Source of the DNA: Micavibrio sp. UBA5572
GTDB taxonomy: Bacteria; Pseudomonadota; Alphaproteobacteria; Micavibrionales; Micavibrionaceae
Length of the DNA stretch: 21,713 nt
NCBI GenBank assembly: GCA_002425415.1
Contig: DIMG01000007.1
Span: forward strand, 1-21,713
Direction: 5' to 3'
Made by a program: the position numbers and the translations under genes. The notes under the pieces are model-generated. The model was not told the origin of the DNA. It worked only from the letters and a program-made list of their open reading frames with translations, and did no database searches. This document shows, piece by piece, positions 13,216-21,271 of the stretch. Within the stretch, counting starts at the first letter, position 1. Every line of letters starts with the position of its first letter.

Positions 13216-14298
13216 ATGCTTATGCTGCTGTCAGAATTAAAAGATTACAGTATCTTTTTTAATCTGTTTAATTATGTATCCTTTCGGACTGGAGGAGCAG
13301 TTCTGACAGCCTTTTTTCTGTCTCTTTATATGGGTCCCAGAATGATTGCGTGGCTCAGATCATTACAAGGAGCAGGGCAACCTATCCGCAGTGACGGTCC
13401 TGAAACCCACCAGAAAAAAATGGGAACCCCGACCATGGGCGGCTTGATGATTTTGATCTCCGTCACCGCCAGCACATTGTTATGGGCTAATCCGGCAAAC
13501 CCGTTTATCTGGATGGCTTTGCTGGTCATGGTAGGTTTTGGCGGCTTGGGTTTTGCTGATGACTATTTGAAACTCACCAAAAAAAATACAGATGGCTTGT
13601 CTGGAAAGTTAAAATTGCTAGGCCAAACCATTATCAGCCTGATGGCGACATCAGGAATCGTTTATTGCCTTCCCAAAGAAATTTCCACAGACATTGCCAT
13701 TCCTTTCTTTAAAGATTTCTTTGTGCCGCTGGGTGTATTCTTTTTTCTGTGGTCAATTCTGGTGATGATTGGCGCATCCAATGCTGTAAACTTGACCGAT
13801 GGTCTTGACGGTTTGGCCATTGTCCCTGTTGCAATTGCAGCAGCCTGTTTTGGCTTGATTGCCTATCTGGTTGGGCGCGTGGATTTTTCCGAATATCTTC
13901 AAATCCCTTACGTGCCTGGAACAGCAGAACTGGCTATTTTATGTGGCGCGTTGGTCGGCGGCGCAATGGGATTTTTATGGTTTAATGCACCCCCCGCCAT
14001 GATTTTTATGGGCGATACAGGGTCGTTGGCCATGGGTGGCGTATTAGGAACAATATCAATCATGGTCAAACACGAACTTGTTTTGGCTATTGTTGGCGGC
14101 TTGTTCGTCATGGAAACAATTTCGGTTATTATACAGGTTCTTTCTTTCAAATTGCGTGGAAAACGGGTATTTTTGATGGCTCCGATCCACCACCATTTTG
14201 AGAAAAAAGGATGGTCAGAACCAACTGTAGTCATCCGGTTCTGGATTATTGCGATGGTCTTGGCATTGGTTGGCTTGTCAACTTTGAAACTGCGTTAA
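13216..14298 (+). CDS. mraY: Phospho-MurNAc-pentapeptide transferase
   Basis: MraY is an integral membrane enzyme that transfers phospho-MurNAc-pentapeptide from UDP to undecaprenyl phosphate, giving lipid I. About ten hydrophobic segments span the length. Signatures are PIRSDGPETHQKKMGTPTMG near residue 55, Asp115-Asp116 in GFADDYLKLTKKN, NAVNLTDGLDGLA, IFMGDTGSLAMGG and the APIHHHFEKKGW loop. At 360 aa it is the same length as the Escherichia coli enzyme, and Asp115/116 keep that numbering. The start at 13216 lies 2 bases after the murF stop with AGGAAAA upstream. Confidence 0.98.
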   Translation: MLMLLSELKDYSIFFNLFNYVSFRTGGAVLTAFFLSLYMGPRMIAWLRSLQGAGQPIRSDGPETHQKKMGTPTMGGLMILISVTASTLLWANPANPFIWMALLVMVGFGGLGFADDYLKLTKKNTDGLSGKLKLLGQTIISLMATSGIVYCLPKEISTDIAIPFFKDFFVPLGVFFFLWSILVMIGASNAVNLTDGLDGLAIVPVAIAAACFGLIAYLVGRVDFSEYLQIPYVPGTAELAILCGALVGGAMGFLWFNAPPAMIFMGDTGSLAMGGVLGTISIMVKHELVLAIVGGLFVMETISVIIQVLSFKLRGKRVFLMAPIHHHFEKKGWSEPTVVIRFWIIAMVLALVGLSTLKLR

Positions 14299-14307
14299 AG
14301 GTAAGTG

Positions 14308-15726
14308 ATGATGAACCTCGAACACATGCGCGGACTTCGAATTGCTATTATGGGGCTGGGAAAAACCGGCCTGTCAGTTGCACATGCATTGTCACAAGCC
14401 GGTGTCGAGGTTTGCGTTTGGGATGATAGCGAGGAAAAAAATATAAAAGCCGAGCAAGAAGGTCTGATTGTAAAAGATTTGCGGGTTATGCCGCTTGATA
14501 ATTTGACCGCCATTCTATGGTCACCCGGAGTCCCCCACACATACCCGATTCCTCACCCTGTTGCAGTTCGCGCAAAAGCATCCTCAATTCCATTAATTTC
14601 CGATATAGAAATATTAATGAAAACCAATTCCGGCGCGGATATTTTAGCCGTCACAGGAACCAACGGAAAATCAACAACAACAGCGTTAATGGGGCATGTC
14701 CTTAATCATTTCAGGCCAACTGAAATCGGCGGCAATATCGGGCGACCCGTTCTTGATATGCCGATTTTAAAACAGGGTAGCAGTTATGTCCTCGAACTTT
14801 CATCCTATCAGATAGAATTAACACCGTCATTGTCACCAAGCGGTGTGATCTTGCTCAATATTACGCCCGATCATTTGGCACGTCATGGCGGAATGGAAGG
14901 ATACATCGCTGCCAAAGAAAGAATTTTTGACAATCCACCGCTTGATGCCAGAAAACCGACGGCGGTCATCTGCATTGATACCAAGCCCTGTCTTGAAATT
15001 GCCGATCGCCTGAATGAAAAAGGCGTATGGAGCATCATTCCGGTTTCAACCCAAAAAATCCTGTCCGAAGGAGTCTATGTCGAAAACGGAATTCTTTACG
15101 AGCTGCGCGAAAATACCCCGATTGAAATCACTGACCTGAATAGTCTGACCTCACTAAAAGGGCAGCACAACCATGAAAATATTGCTTGTGTTTATGCATT
15201 ACTGCGCCAACTTTACGGCATAGATCCCCAGCATATTATAAATCAAATCAAAACATTCGACGGATTGCCTCATCGTCAATATCTGGTGCGGACAATCAAT
15301 GGCATTGCGTATATCAATGATTCCAAGGCCACAAATGCCGAAGCCACGGCAAGAGCTTTGGCATGTTACCGTCGTATTTACTGGATTTTAGGCGGGCAGC
15401 CGAAAGAAGGCGGCCTGACAGGGTTGGATGAATTTTTACCACGCATTGAAAAAGCCTATTTGATAGGTGATGCAGCGCAGGATTTTGGTGCATGGCTTCA
15501 GCAGCGGCATGTTCCGGTTGAATATTGTGGAACATTGGATGTTGCTATTCAGGCTTCACATCTTGACGCGCAAGCAGGATTGGGAAAACCGGGAACAAGT
15601 GGTTCGGGTGTCGTCTTATTGTCTCCGGCTTGCGCTTCATGGGATCAATTCCAATCATTCGAGCATCGCGGCGAAGTCTTTTCCTCATTGGTCATGAGCC
15701 TGCCGGAAAAGGGGAGTGCCGAATGA
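14308..15726 (+). CDS. murD: UDP-MurNAc-L-alanine:D-glutamate ligase
   Basis: This cytoplasmic ligase adds D-Glu to UDP-MurNAc-L-Ala. The N-terminal nucleotide-binding fold starts LRIAIMGLGKTGLSVAHAL. The ATP loop VTGTNGKSTTTALMGH has Lys121. Later motifs are NIGRPVL, ELSSYQIEL, NITPDHLARHG, LKGQHNHENI, LPHRQYLV, INDSKATNAEAT and the C-terminal LLSPACASWDQF. The length of 472 aa is usual. I start at the ATG at 14308, 6 bases after AAAGG; a GTG at 14305 and an ATG at 14311 are also in frame. The stop overlaps the ftsW start (ATGA). Confidence 0.97.
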   Translation: MMNLEHMRGLRIAIMGLGKTGLSVAHALSQAGVEVCVWDDSEEKNIKAEQEGLIVKDLRVMPLDNLTAILWSPGVPHTYPIPHPVAVRAKASSIPLISDIEILMKTNSGADILAVTGTNGKSTTTALMGHVLNHFRPTEIGGNIGRPVLDMPILKQGSSYVLELSSYQIELTPSLSPSGVILLNITPDHLARHGGMEGYIAAKERIFDNPPLDARKPTAVICIDTKPCLEIADRLNEKGVWSIIPVSTQKILSEGVYVENGILYELRENTPIEITDLNSLTSLKGQHNHENIACVYALLRQLYGIDPQHIINQIKTFDGLPHRQYLVRTINGIAYINDSKATNAEATARALACYRRIYWILGGQPKEGGLTGLDEFLPRIEKAYLIGDAAQDFGAWLQQRHVPVEYCGTLDVAIQASHLDAQAGLGKPGTSGSGVVLLSPACASWDQFQSFEHRGEVFSSLVMSLPEKGSAE

Positions 15727-16901
15727 GTTTATCAAATTCACCTTTGGCCGCATATTTTGAACGCACTGATCGATCTGCCGTTTCACGTTGGTGGTGGACG
15801 GTTGATAAAGCCATGCTGTTCAGTTTGTTATGCTTGATAATAATAGGCATCAGTCTGGTTGCCTCTGCTTCCCCTGCTGTAGCAACTCGCATCGGAACAT
15901 CGCCAACCCATTTTATCACTCGTCATATATTTTTTGCCATACCGGCAACTTTTTTAATGCTCTCAATCTCGATCATGGATCATCAACTGATCCGAAGGGT
16001 TGGAACGATTGTTTTTGGCGTGGCTTTGGTATCAATGGTTCTTGTTCCGTTTGTGGGTTCTGATATTAAAGGCGCGCAAAGATGGATTCCATTTTTCGGT
16101 TTTTCATTGCAACCAAGTGAATTTATTAAACCAGCTTTTGTTATTGTCTCGGCTTGGTTGATCTCTCATCGCAAACAAAACGCCGACACGCCGGGTTATA
16201 TTTTATCGGCTGGATTATATGTTCTTGTTGTAACGTTATTGCTTGCCCAACCTGATTTCGGGATGACGATTGTTTTGACATGTATGTTTATTGCGCAGGC
16301 CTTTTTGGCAGGGTTGCCCTTCCGCTATCTTGTCATGCTGATCTTGTTTTCTATCGTTGCCGTTGTGTGCGTTTATTTCACGTTCGACCATGTCCATAGC
16401 CGGATTGATCGCTTTATGAATCCGGATGGAGGCGGCGATACATATCAGGTGGATAGATCCCTAGAAGCGTTTTCGAATGGCGGTGTTTTAGGCACAGGCC
16501 CGGGACAAGGGACGGTTAAAAATACCATCCCCGATGCCCATGCCGATTTTATTTTTGCGGTATTTGCAGAAGAATTCGGCTTGCTGCTCACATTGTGTCT
16601 GGTGGGCTTGTATGGATTTGTTCTGCTCAGAGGCTTTTCCCGATTGATGGAATCCAGCGATTTGTTTGTAGTTCTGGCCGCAGGAGGAATTTTATGTATG
16701 TTTGGTATGCAGGCATTCATTCATATGGGGTCAAGTTTACATTTGTTACCAACCAAAGGAATGACCTTACCCTTTATCAGCTATGGCGGATCATCCATTA
16801 TGGCGATGGGGTTTTCTATGGGAATTGTATTGGGCTTGACGCGAAGAGAGGCTCGGCGCACAATCGCTAAACGAGGAATATCTCTTTCAACGCGTGTGTA
16901 A
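15723..16901 (+). CDS. ftsW: Septal peptidoglycan glycosyltransferase FtsW (SEDS family)
   Basis: FtsW is a polytopic SEDS protein that polymerises lipid II at the division site with FtsI. About ten membrane helices follow a short cytoplasmic N-terminus (MSLSNSPLAAYFERTDRSAV). Family signatures are GAQRWIPFFGFSLQPSEFIK near residue 115, the large periplasmic loop with GTGPGQGTVKNTIPDAHADF, then VFAEEFG, and LPTKGMTLPFISYGGSS near the C-terminus. The length is 392 aa. The reading frame is open back to 15630, but the ATG at 15723 follows GGGGAG and overlaps the murD stop, so it is the right start. murG begins about 4 bases after the stop. Confidence 0.97.
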   Translation: MSLSNSPLAAYFERTDRSAVSRWWWTVDKAMLFSLLCLIIIGISLVASASPAVATRIGTSPTHFITRHIFFAIPATFLMLSISIMDHQLIRRVGTIVFGVALVSMVLVPFVGSDIKGAQRWIPFFGFSLQPSEFIKPAFVIVSAWLISHRKQNADTPGYILSAGLYVLVVTLLLAQPDFGMTIVLTCMFIAQAFLAGLPFRYLVMLILFSIVAVVCVYFTFDHVHSRIDRFMNPDGGGDTYQVDRSLEAFSNGGVLGTGPGQGTVKNTIPDAHADFIFAVFAEEFGLLLTLCLVGLYGFVLLRGFSRLMESSDLFVVLAAGGILCMFGMQAFIHMGSSLHLLPTKGMTLPFISYGGSSIMAMGFSMGIVLGLTRREARRTIAKRGISLSTRV

Positions 16902-16905
16902 AAAA

Positions 16906-18018
16906 ATGCAAAAAACAAAAAAAAATCAGATCCAATCTCAGCCTTTAATCGTGTTAGCAGCAGGAGGCACAGGCGGCCATGTTTTTCCGGCACGGTCTTT
17001 GGCCGAAGAACTGATTGAAAAAGGCTATCGAGTTGCTCTGGCAACCGACACGCGCGGCTTGAAATATTTTAACGGTCTGGATCAAATTCCCCGCATTGTT
17101 CTGTCTTCCGGCGCATACCGTTCCGGCATAAAGGGCATACTCGCTGGAATCGTATCATTAGCCAAAGGTTACATCCAATCCCATGGCTTGATGTCACGCC
17201 TGAAGCCCGCTGTTGTCATCGGTTTCGGAGGCTATCCATCCGCGCCACCACTCTTCGCCGCACAGCATCGTGGCATTCCGACAATCATTCACGAACAAAA
17301 TGCCATTCTGGGAATGGCCAATACGGCACTCGCATCACGGGTAAAAAAAATTGCGCTCTCGGCAGCCCATACCAACGGGATTAAACCGGAATGGGCAAAA
17401 AAATGTGTTACAACCGGAAATCCGGTGCGTCAGGATATATCGGAACTGGCAGGACAACCTTTTCCCGAGACAACCGGAAAGTTGTGCTTGATGGTGGTTG
17501 GCGGATCACAGGGAGCTAAAAGCTTTGCCGATATTGTCCCGCATTCAATCGTAGCCCTGCCGGAAGAAATCAGAAAAAATTTGAGGGTCTATCACCAGAC
17601 AAGGGCAGAAGATCTGGAGCAGGTCAAAACGGTATATGAAGGATCAGGAATAGAGGCAGTCATCCGCCCATTTTTTGACAATATGGCAGACTGCATCGCA
17701 CAATCCCATCTATTGATTACCCGTTCCGGAGCCAGCACAATTGCAGAATTAACCGTTGCCGGTCGTCCCGCAATTTATATCCCATTTCCGTGGAACAGAG
17801 ATAATCAACAGGTTTTCAACGCCGAACAGATTGTCAAAGAAGGTGGTGGGCGTATGATCGAGGAAAAGAACCTGACCAAACAGGGTTTGACGGCCGAATT
17901 GGTGGATTTACTTGAAAATCCGGCGATTTTGGAGCATATGGCGAAAAGATCTGGCCTTTTGGGCATTTCCGATGCTGCCAAACGCCTTGCTTGCGTCGTT
18001 TCTGGTGAAATTCATTGA
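16906..18018 (+). CDS. murG: UDP-GlcNAc:undecaprenyl-PP-MurNAc-pentapeptide GlcNAc transferase
   Basis: MurG is a peripheral membrane glycosyltransferase (GT-B fold, family GT28) that adds GlcNAc to lipid I to form lipid II. The lipid-side loops are LAAGGTGGHVFPA at about residues 17-29 and GFGGYPSAPPLFAA, followed by HEQNAILGMAN. The sugar-nucleotide domain has MVVGGSQGAKSFADIVP, ITRSGASTIAELT and PFPWNRDNQQVFNA. The basic N-terminus (MQKTKKNQIQSQ) would favour membrane contact. The length is 370 aa. The start is uncertain: the ATG at 16906 and a GTG at 16894, which overlaps the ftsW stop, are both in frame, and neither has a clear ribosome site. Confidence 0.96.
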   Translation: MQKTKKNQIQSQPLIVLAAGGTGGHVFPARSLAEELIEKGYRVALATDTRGLKYFNGLDQIPRIVLSSGAYRSGIKGILAGIVSLAKGYIQSHGLMSRLKPAVVIGFGGYPSAPPLFAAQHRGIPTIIHEQNAILGMANTALASRVKKIALSAAHTNGIKPEWAKKCVTTGNPVRQDISELAGQPFPETTGKLCLMVVGGSQGAKSFADIVPHSIVALPEEIRKNLRVYHQTRAEDLEQVKTVYEGSGIEAVIRPFFDNMADCIAQSHLLITRSGASTIAELTVAGRPAIYIPFPWNRDNQQVFNAEQIVKEGGGRMIEEKNLTKQGLTAELVDLLENPAILEHMAKRSGLLGISDAAKRLACVVSGEIH

Positions 18019-18063
18019 GATTTTCTGCTGTCTTTGCAATAAAGGCCAGATCAATCAAACAAC

Positions 18064-19557
18064 ATGGACAAAACAGCTATGCGTCATATTCCTCCTGAAA
18101 TCGGAGCTTTACACTTTATCGGCATCGGCGGCATCGGCATGAGCGGAATTGCCGAGGTTTTGGTGACTATGGGATATGATGTGCAAGGGAGTGATGTTTC
18201 TGAAAATTATAATACCGAACGGTTGCGCAAACAAAATATTCGCGTGATGGTCGGGCATACAGTAGAAAATCTTAAAACGCCTTCAGGATCTATGGCCGGA
18301 GTCGTCATCGTCTCGTCAGCAATCAAGGCAGATAATCCTGAATTAAAATTGGCCAAAGAATTGAAAATACCAATCGTATCAAGAGCCGAAATGTTGGCCG
18401 AATTGATGCGCTTGAAATGGACAATCACAGTAGCCGGAACGCATGGAAAAACAACAACGACATCATTGGTCGGGGCTATGCTGGAATCAGGAGACCTTGA
18501 TCCGACGGTTATCAATGGCGGTATTGTGAATTCGTATGGAACAAATACGCGCCTGGGGCAGGGTGACTGGATGGTGGTCGAAGCCGATGAAAGCGATGGA
18601 TCATTCACGCGTCTTCCGGCAACTATGGCCATCGTTACAAATATCGATCCCGAACACATGGAACATTACGGGTCATTTGAAAATGTCCGTGCGGCCTATT
18701 TCCGTTACATCGAACAAATTCCTTTTTATGGCTGTGCAATTTTATGTCTGGATCATCCTGTTGTTCAAAGCCTGATCCCCGAAGTTGGAAACCGCGTGAT
18801 TATTACATACGGGTTTAATAAACAAGCAGATATTCGTGCAGACAATATCCGTTCCAATTCTTTGGGGGCAACATTTGATGTCATCATTGCAGGGCACTTG
18901 AATGCAGACGAACAGGATCGTGAAATCAGGGATATTTTCTTACCCATGATGGGGCAGCATAATGTTCAAAATGCCTGTGCATCAATTGCGGTTGCTTGCC
19001 GTTTGAAAATGTCTGATGCAGATATAAAACAGGCTTTGTGTGGCTTTGCAGGTGTTAAACGCCGTTTCACCCGCACCGGCATATCCAACGGCGTTTTGAT
19101 CGTCGATGATTACGGGCATCATCCGGTCGAAATCGCGGCAGTCCTGAAAGCAGGGCGGCAGGCCGTATCTACAGATAAAGAAGGTCGTATTATTGCGGTT
19201 GTTCAACCACACCGTTACTCCCGTCTTCAGGATTTATACGAAGATTTTTGCACATGTTTTGATGAAGCAGACACTGTCATTGTTGCCGATGTGTATGCCG
19301 CCGGAGAAGCACCTATTGAAGGAATCAATAAAGAAAAATTGATGAACGGGATCAAAGCCCACGGTCACCGCCATGTTTTGACGCTCGACCACGCTGAAGA
19401 TCTGGCAACCCATATTGCACAAATCGCACAATCCGGTGATGTCGTAATTTGTTTGGGCGCAGGAAATATTACAACTTGGGCTCACGCATTGCCCCGACAA
19501 CTGGATCATATTTGGGGAAATAAAATTTCTGATTTGAAAGAGGTTGCAAATGGCTAA
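18064..19557 (+). CDS. murC: UDP-N-acetylmuramate:L-alanine ligase
   Basis: MurC adds the first stem-peptide residue, L-Ala, to UDP-MurNAc in the cytoplasm. The start of the fold is HFIGIGGIGMSGIAEVL at about residues 18-34. The ATP loop VAGTHGKTTTTSLVGAM has Lys129. Further motifs are VEADESDGSFTRLPATMAIV, NIDPEHMEHYG, DDYGHHPVEIAAVL and VVQPHRYSRLQDLYEDF. The length of 497 aa is slightly above average because of a C-terminal extension ending ISDLKEVANG. A 45-base gap separates it from murG, the second largest in the operon, and the ATG at 18064 has no close Shine-Dalgarno. Confidence 0.98.
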   Translation: MDKTAMRHIPPEIGALHFIGIGGIGMSGIAEVLVTMGYDVQGSDVSENYNTERLRKQNIRVMVGHTVENLKTPSGSMAGVVIVSSAIKADNPELKLAKELKIPIVSRAEMLAELMRLKWTITVAGTHGKTTTTSLVGAMLESGDLDPTVINGGIVNSYGTNTRLGQGDWMVVEADESDGSFTRLPATMAIVTNIDPEHMEHYGSFENVRAAYFRYIEQIPFYGCAILCLDHPVVQSLIPEVGNRVIITYGFNKQADIRADNIRSNSLGATFDVIIAGHLNADEQDREIRDIFLPMMGQHNVQNACASIAVACRLKMSDADIKQALCGFAGVKRRFTRTGISNGVLIVDDYGHHPVEIAAVLKAGRQAVSTDKEGRIIAVVQPHRYSRLQDLYEDFCTCFDEADTVIVADVYAAGEAPIEGINKEKLMNGIKAHGHRHVLTLDHAEDLATHIAQIAQSGDVVICLGAGNITTWAHALPRQLDHIWGNKISDLKEVANG

Positions 19558-20500
19558 CCCCGTTTTCCAAATCATTCATCGCGAACACTTACCAGAGGTG
19601 CGCGGGCGTTATTCGCCCGATGCCCCTTTGGGGTGCGTTGGATGGTTTCGGACAGGCGGCACTGCCGAAATACTGTTTAAGCCAGTAGACATTGAAGATC
19701 TATCGCTATTCCTGACAACAAATAGATATCAATATCCTGTTACCATTCTGGGAGTCCTGTCCAATTCAATCATTCGGGATGGTGGCGTTTCGGGCGTTGT
19801 AATCCGTTTGGGAAGAGAATTCGCAACGATTAAACCAATGGAAGATCATCGTCTTTATGTCGGCGCATCGGCATTGGATGTGAATGTCGCCGAAGCAGCA
19901 GCTATGAATGGAATTGCAGGATTGGAATTTCTATGCGGCGTACCAGGATCAATCGGCGGCGCATTGGCACTGAATGCCGGAGCTTATGGATCAGAGATTA
20001 AGGATATTTTGGTGCGGGCGGATTTTATCGATGGCGCAGGACAAATCCAGACCATGACTGCAGATGACCTGAAAATGGGGTATCGTCATTCTGAAATTCC
20101 GTCCGGCTGGATTGCAACTGGCGCCATCTTGCAAGGACAAGAAGGACTTCCGGAAAAAATTCAGGCGTTTATGTCGGATATTCGCAATAAGCGGGCAAAG
20201 ACCCAACCAATCAGGGCGCAAACCGGAGGATCGACGTTTAAAAACCCCAAAGCCGTTGACCTTGCCAAGGCAGGATTACCGGAAGACACCAAGGCTTGGC
20301 AATTGGTTGATCGCGTTGGTGGACGCGGCTTGATGGTCGGTGGCGCACAAATGTCTGAACAGCACGCAAATTTCATGATAAATACCGGAACGGCATCGGC
20401 ATCCGATCTGGAAGGGCTGGGCGAAGAAATTCGCCGCCGCGTTCTGGAAAATTTTGGCTATGATCTCCATTGGGAAATCGCCCGCATCGGAGAAAAATAA
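19550..20500 (+). CDS. murB: UDP-N-acetylenolpyruvoylglucosamine reductase
   Basis: MurB is a flavoenzyme that reduces the enolpyruvyl group with NADPH to give UDP-MurNAc. Family features are WFRTGGTAEILFKP at about residues 28-41, the FAD-contact region IIRDGGVSGVVIRLGR, GLEFLCGVPGSIGGALALNAG, the catalytic Arg context MGYRHSEIP, and TGGSTFKNP with the proton-donor Ser228. The loop usually written GxGSN reads GVLSN here, so Leu replaces a Gly that normally packs on the flavin phosphate. The length is 316 aa. I start at the ATG at 19550 (AGAGG 7 bases upstream), which overlaps the murC stop by 8 bases; a TTG at 19544 is also in frame. Confidence 0.96.
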   Translation: MANPVFQIIHREHLPEVRGRYSPDAPLGCVGWFRTGGTAEILFKPVDIEDLSLFLTTNRYQYPVTILGVLSNSIIRDGGVSGVVIRLGREFATIKPMEDHRLYVGASALDVNVAEAAAMNGIAGLEFLCGVPGSIGGALALNAGAYGSEIKDILVRADFIDGAGQIQTMTADDLKMGYRHSEIPSGWIATGAILQGQEGLPEKIQAFMSDIRNKRAKTQPIRAQTGGSTFKNPKAVDLAKAGLPEDTKAWQLVDRVGGRGLMVGGAQMSEQHANFMINTGTASASDLEGLGEEIRRRVLENFGYDLHWEIARIGEK

Positions 20501-20523
20501 ATAAAAAATAGACCAAAGATTGT

Positions 20524-20552
20524 AAAATAGGGCGATATGTCGCCTGTATTTT
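20524..20552 (+). terminator. Hairpin terminator after murB
   Basis: AAAATA (20524-20529) pairs with TATTTT (20547-20552), and GGCGA (20531-20535) pairs with TCGCC (20540-20544) around the loop TATG, with a small bulge between the stems. The T-rich right arm would serve as the release tract. It lies 23 bases after the murB stop, so it probably ends the dcw transcript. Confidence 0.6.
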
Positions 20553-20579
20553 GAATATTTTATTCATCAAATATATGAT
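20551..20579 (+). promoter_or_regulatory. Promoter of the downstream hypothetical genes
   Basis: TTGAAT (20551-20556), a 17-base spacer and TATGAT (20574-20579). Transcription would start near 20586, giving a leader of about 60 bases. The leader holds a small GGGGA/TCCCC hairpin (20592-20610) before the ribosome site. The promoter starts inside the T-rich end of the murB terminator. Confidence 0.6.
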
Positions 20580-20645
20580 ACATTTACACATGGGGAGAAT
20601 TTTTTTCCCCTTTCACGCATTCTTTGCCCGATTCCGGGAGGATTT

Positions 20646-21047
20646 ATGTCCATTATCAAACAATTTTTAACATATTGCTTGTATCGTTGTGGTTGGAAGA
20701 AGACGGAAGAACCGTCCTTACCAGCACAAACACAAGAGTCTCCGTTGGAAAAGCCTATGATTGGCACGAACGGCCCGCTTCTTGCAGATATGCTGGTCAT
20801 GAAAAAAGATGGTCGCGTCACAATCGTCGTCGATCATGAATTTGAGGACATTCCTGAATGGGTAGAATGGGACATTTCCCGTAATACTATAGGAATCGTT
20901 CAAATGGGTGGGGCTGTCGCGGAATTAAAAAGCGTGATTCCTCCAGAAAAAGTAGGTATGTTTCGGAATGCTAAAAATTTAGCCTTGGCAATCCGATTCG
21001 AAGGCAAAAACGTTGTTCATGGAGTCTATATGGTCGTCCGTGAATAA
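20646..21047 (+). CDS. Hypothetical protein, 133 aa
   Basis: I do not recognise this protein. The N-terminus (MSIIKQFLTYCLYRCGWKK) is short, hydrophobic and basic, too weak for a sure signal peptide, and is followed by a polar Pro/Glu linker to about residue 40. Residues 45-133 look like a compact beta-rich domain: DMLVMKKDGRVTIVVDHEFE, IPEWVEWDISRNTIGIVQMG, then NLALAIRFEGKNVVHGVYMV. The ATG has GGGAGGA four bases upstream, and a good promoter lies at 20551-20579, so expression is likely independent of the dcw operon. It is the first of three genes in a row with unknown function. Confidence 0.75.
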   Translation: MSIIKQFLTYCLYRCGWKKTEEPSLPAQTQESPLEKPMIGTNGPLLADMLVMKKDGRVTIVVDHEFEDIPEWVEWDISRNTIGIVQMGGAVAELKSVIPPEKVGMFRNAKNLALAIRFEGKNVVHGVYMVVRE

Positions 21048-21068
21048 CATCAACGGAGGACTATAACT

Positions 21069-21254
21069 ATGAACTGTGAATTTTTTGGTGCAAGACGTTT
21101 AGAACATATCGCACAGGCTGCTGATGCAATAGCGGCAGGCGGCTTGACCGCCGGAGGGGTTGAGTTTAATCCGGCCGTGTCTGGTAGTGCAGGAGAGCCA
21201 GCGGTTTCTTCTCCAGAGACACGAAGACCGCACACTATTAAGCCAACCCATTAA
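21069..21254 (+). CDS. Small hypothetical protein, 61 aa
   Basis: A short frame with a strong GGAGGA eight bases before the ATG, 21 bases after the stop of the previous gene. The first 30 residues (LEHIAQAADAIAAGGLTAGG) are Ala/Gly-rich and helical, and the rest (SGSAGEPAVSSPETRRPH) is Pro/Ser-rich and disordered. There is no membrane segment and the family is unknown. The ribosome site and position in a likely operon are the main evidence that it is real. Confidence 0.55.
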   Translation: MNCEFFGARRLEHIAQAADAIAAGGLTAGGVEFNPAVSGSAGEPAVSSPETRRPHTIKPTH

Positions 21255-21271
21255 GGTCTGATTGCTCTGAC

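Noticed and set aside
15630..15722. N-terminal extension of FtsW
   Set aside because: It overlaps murD; the ATG at 15723 has GGGGAG and the standard ATGA overlap.
18207..18659. 150-codon minus-strand frame
   Set aside because: It is antisense to the most conserved part of murC, including the ATP loop, and reads as low-complexity shadow sequence.
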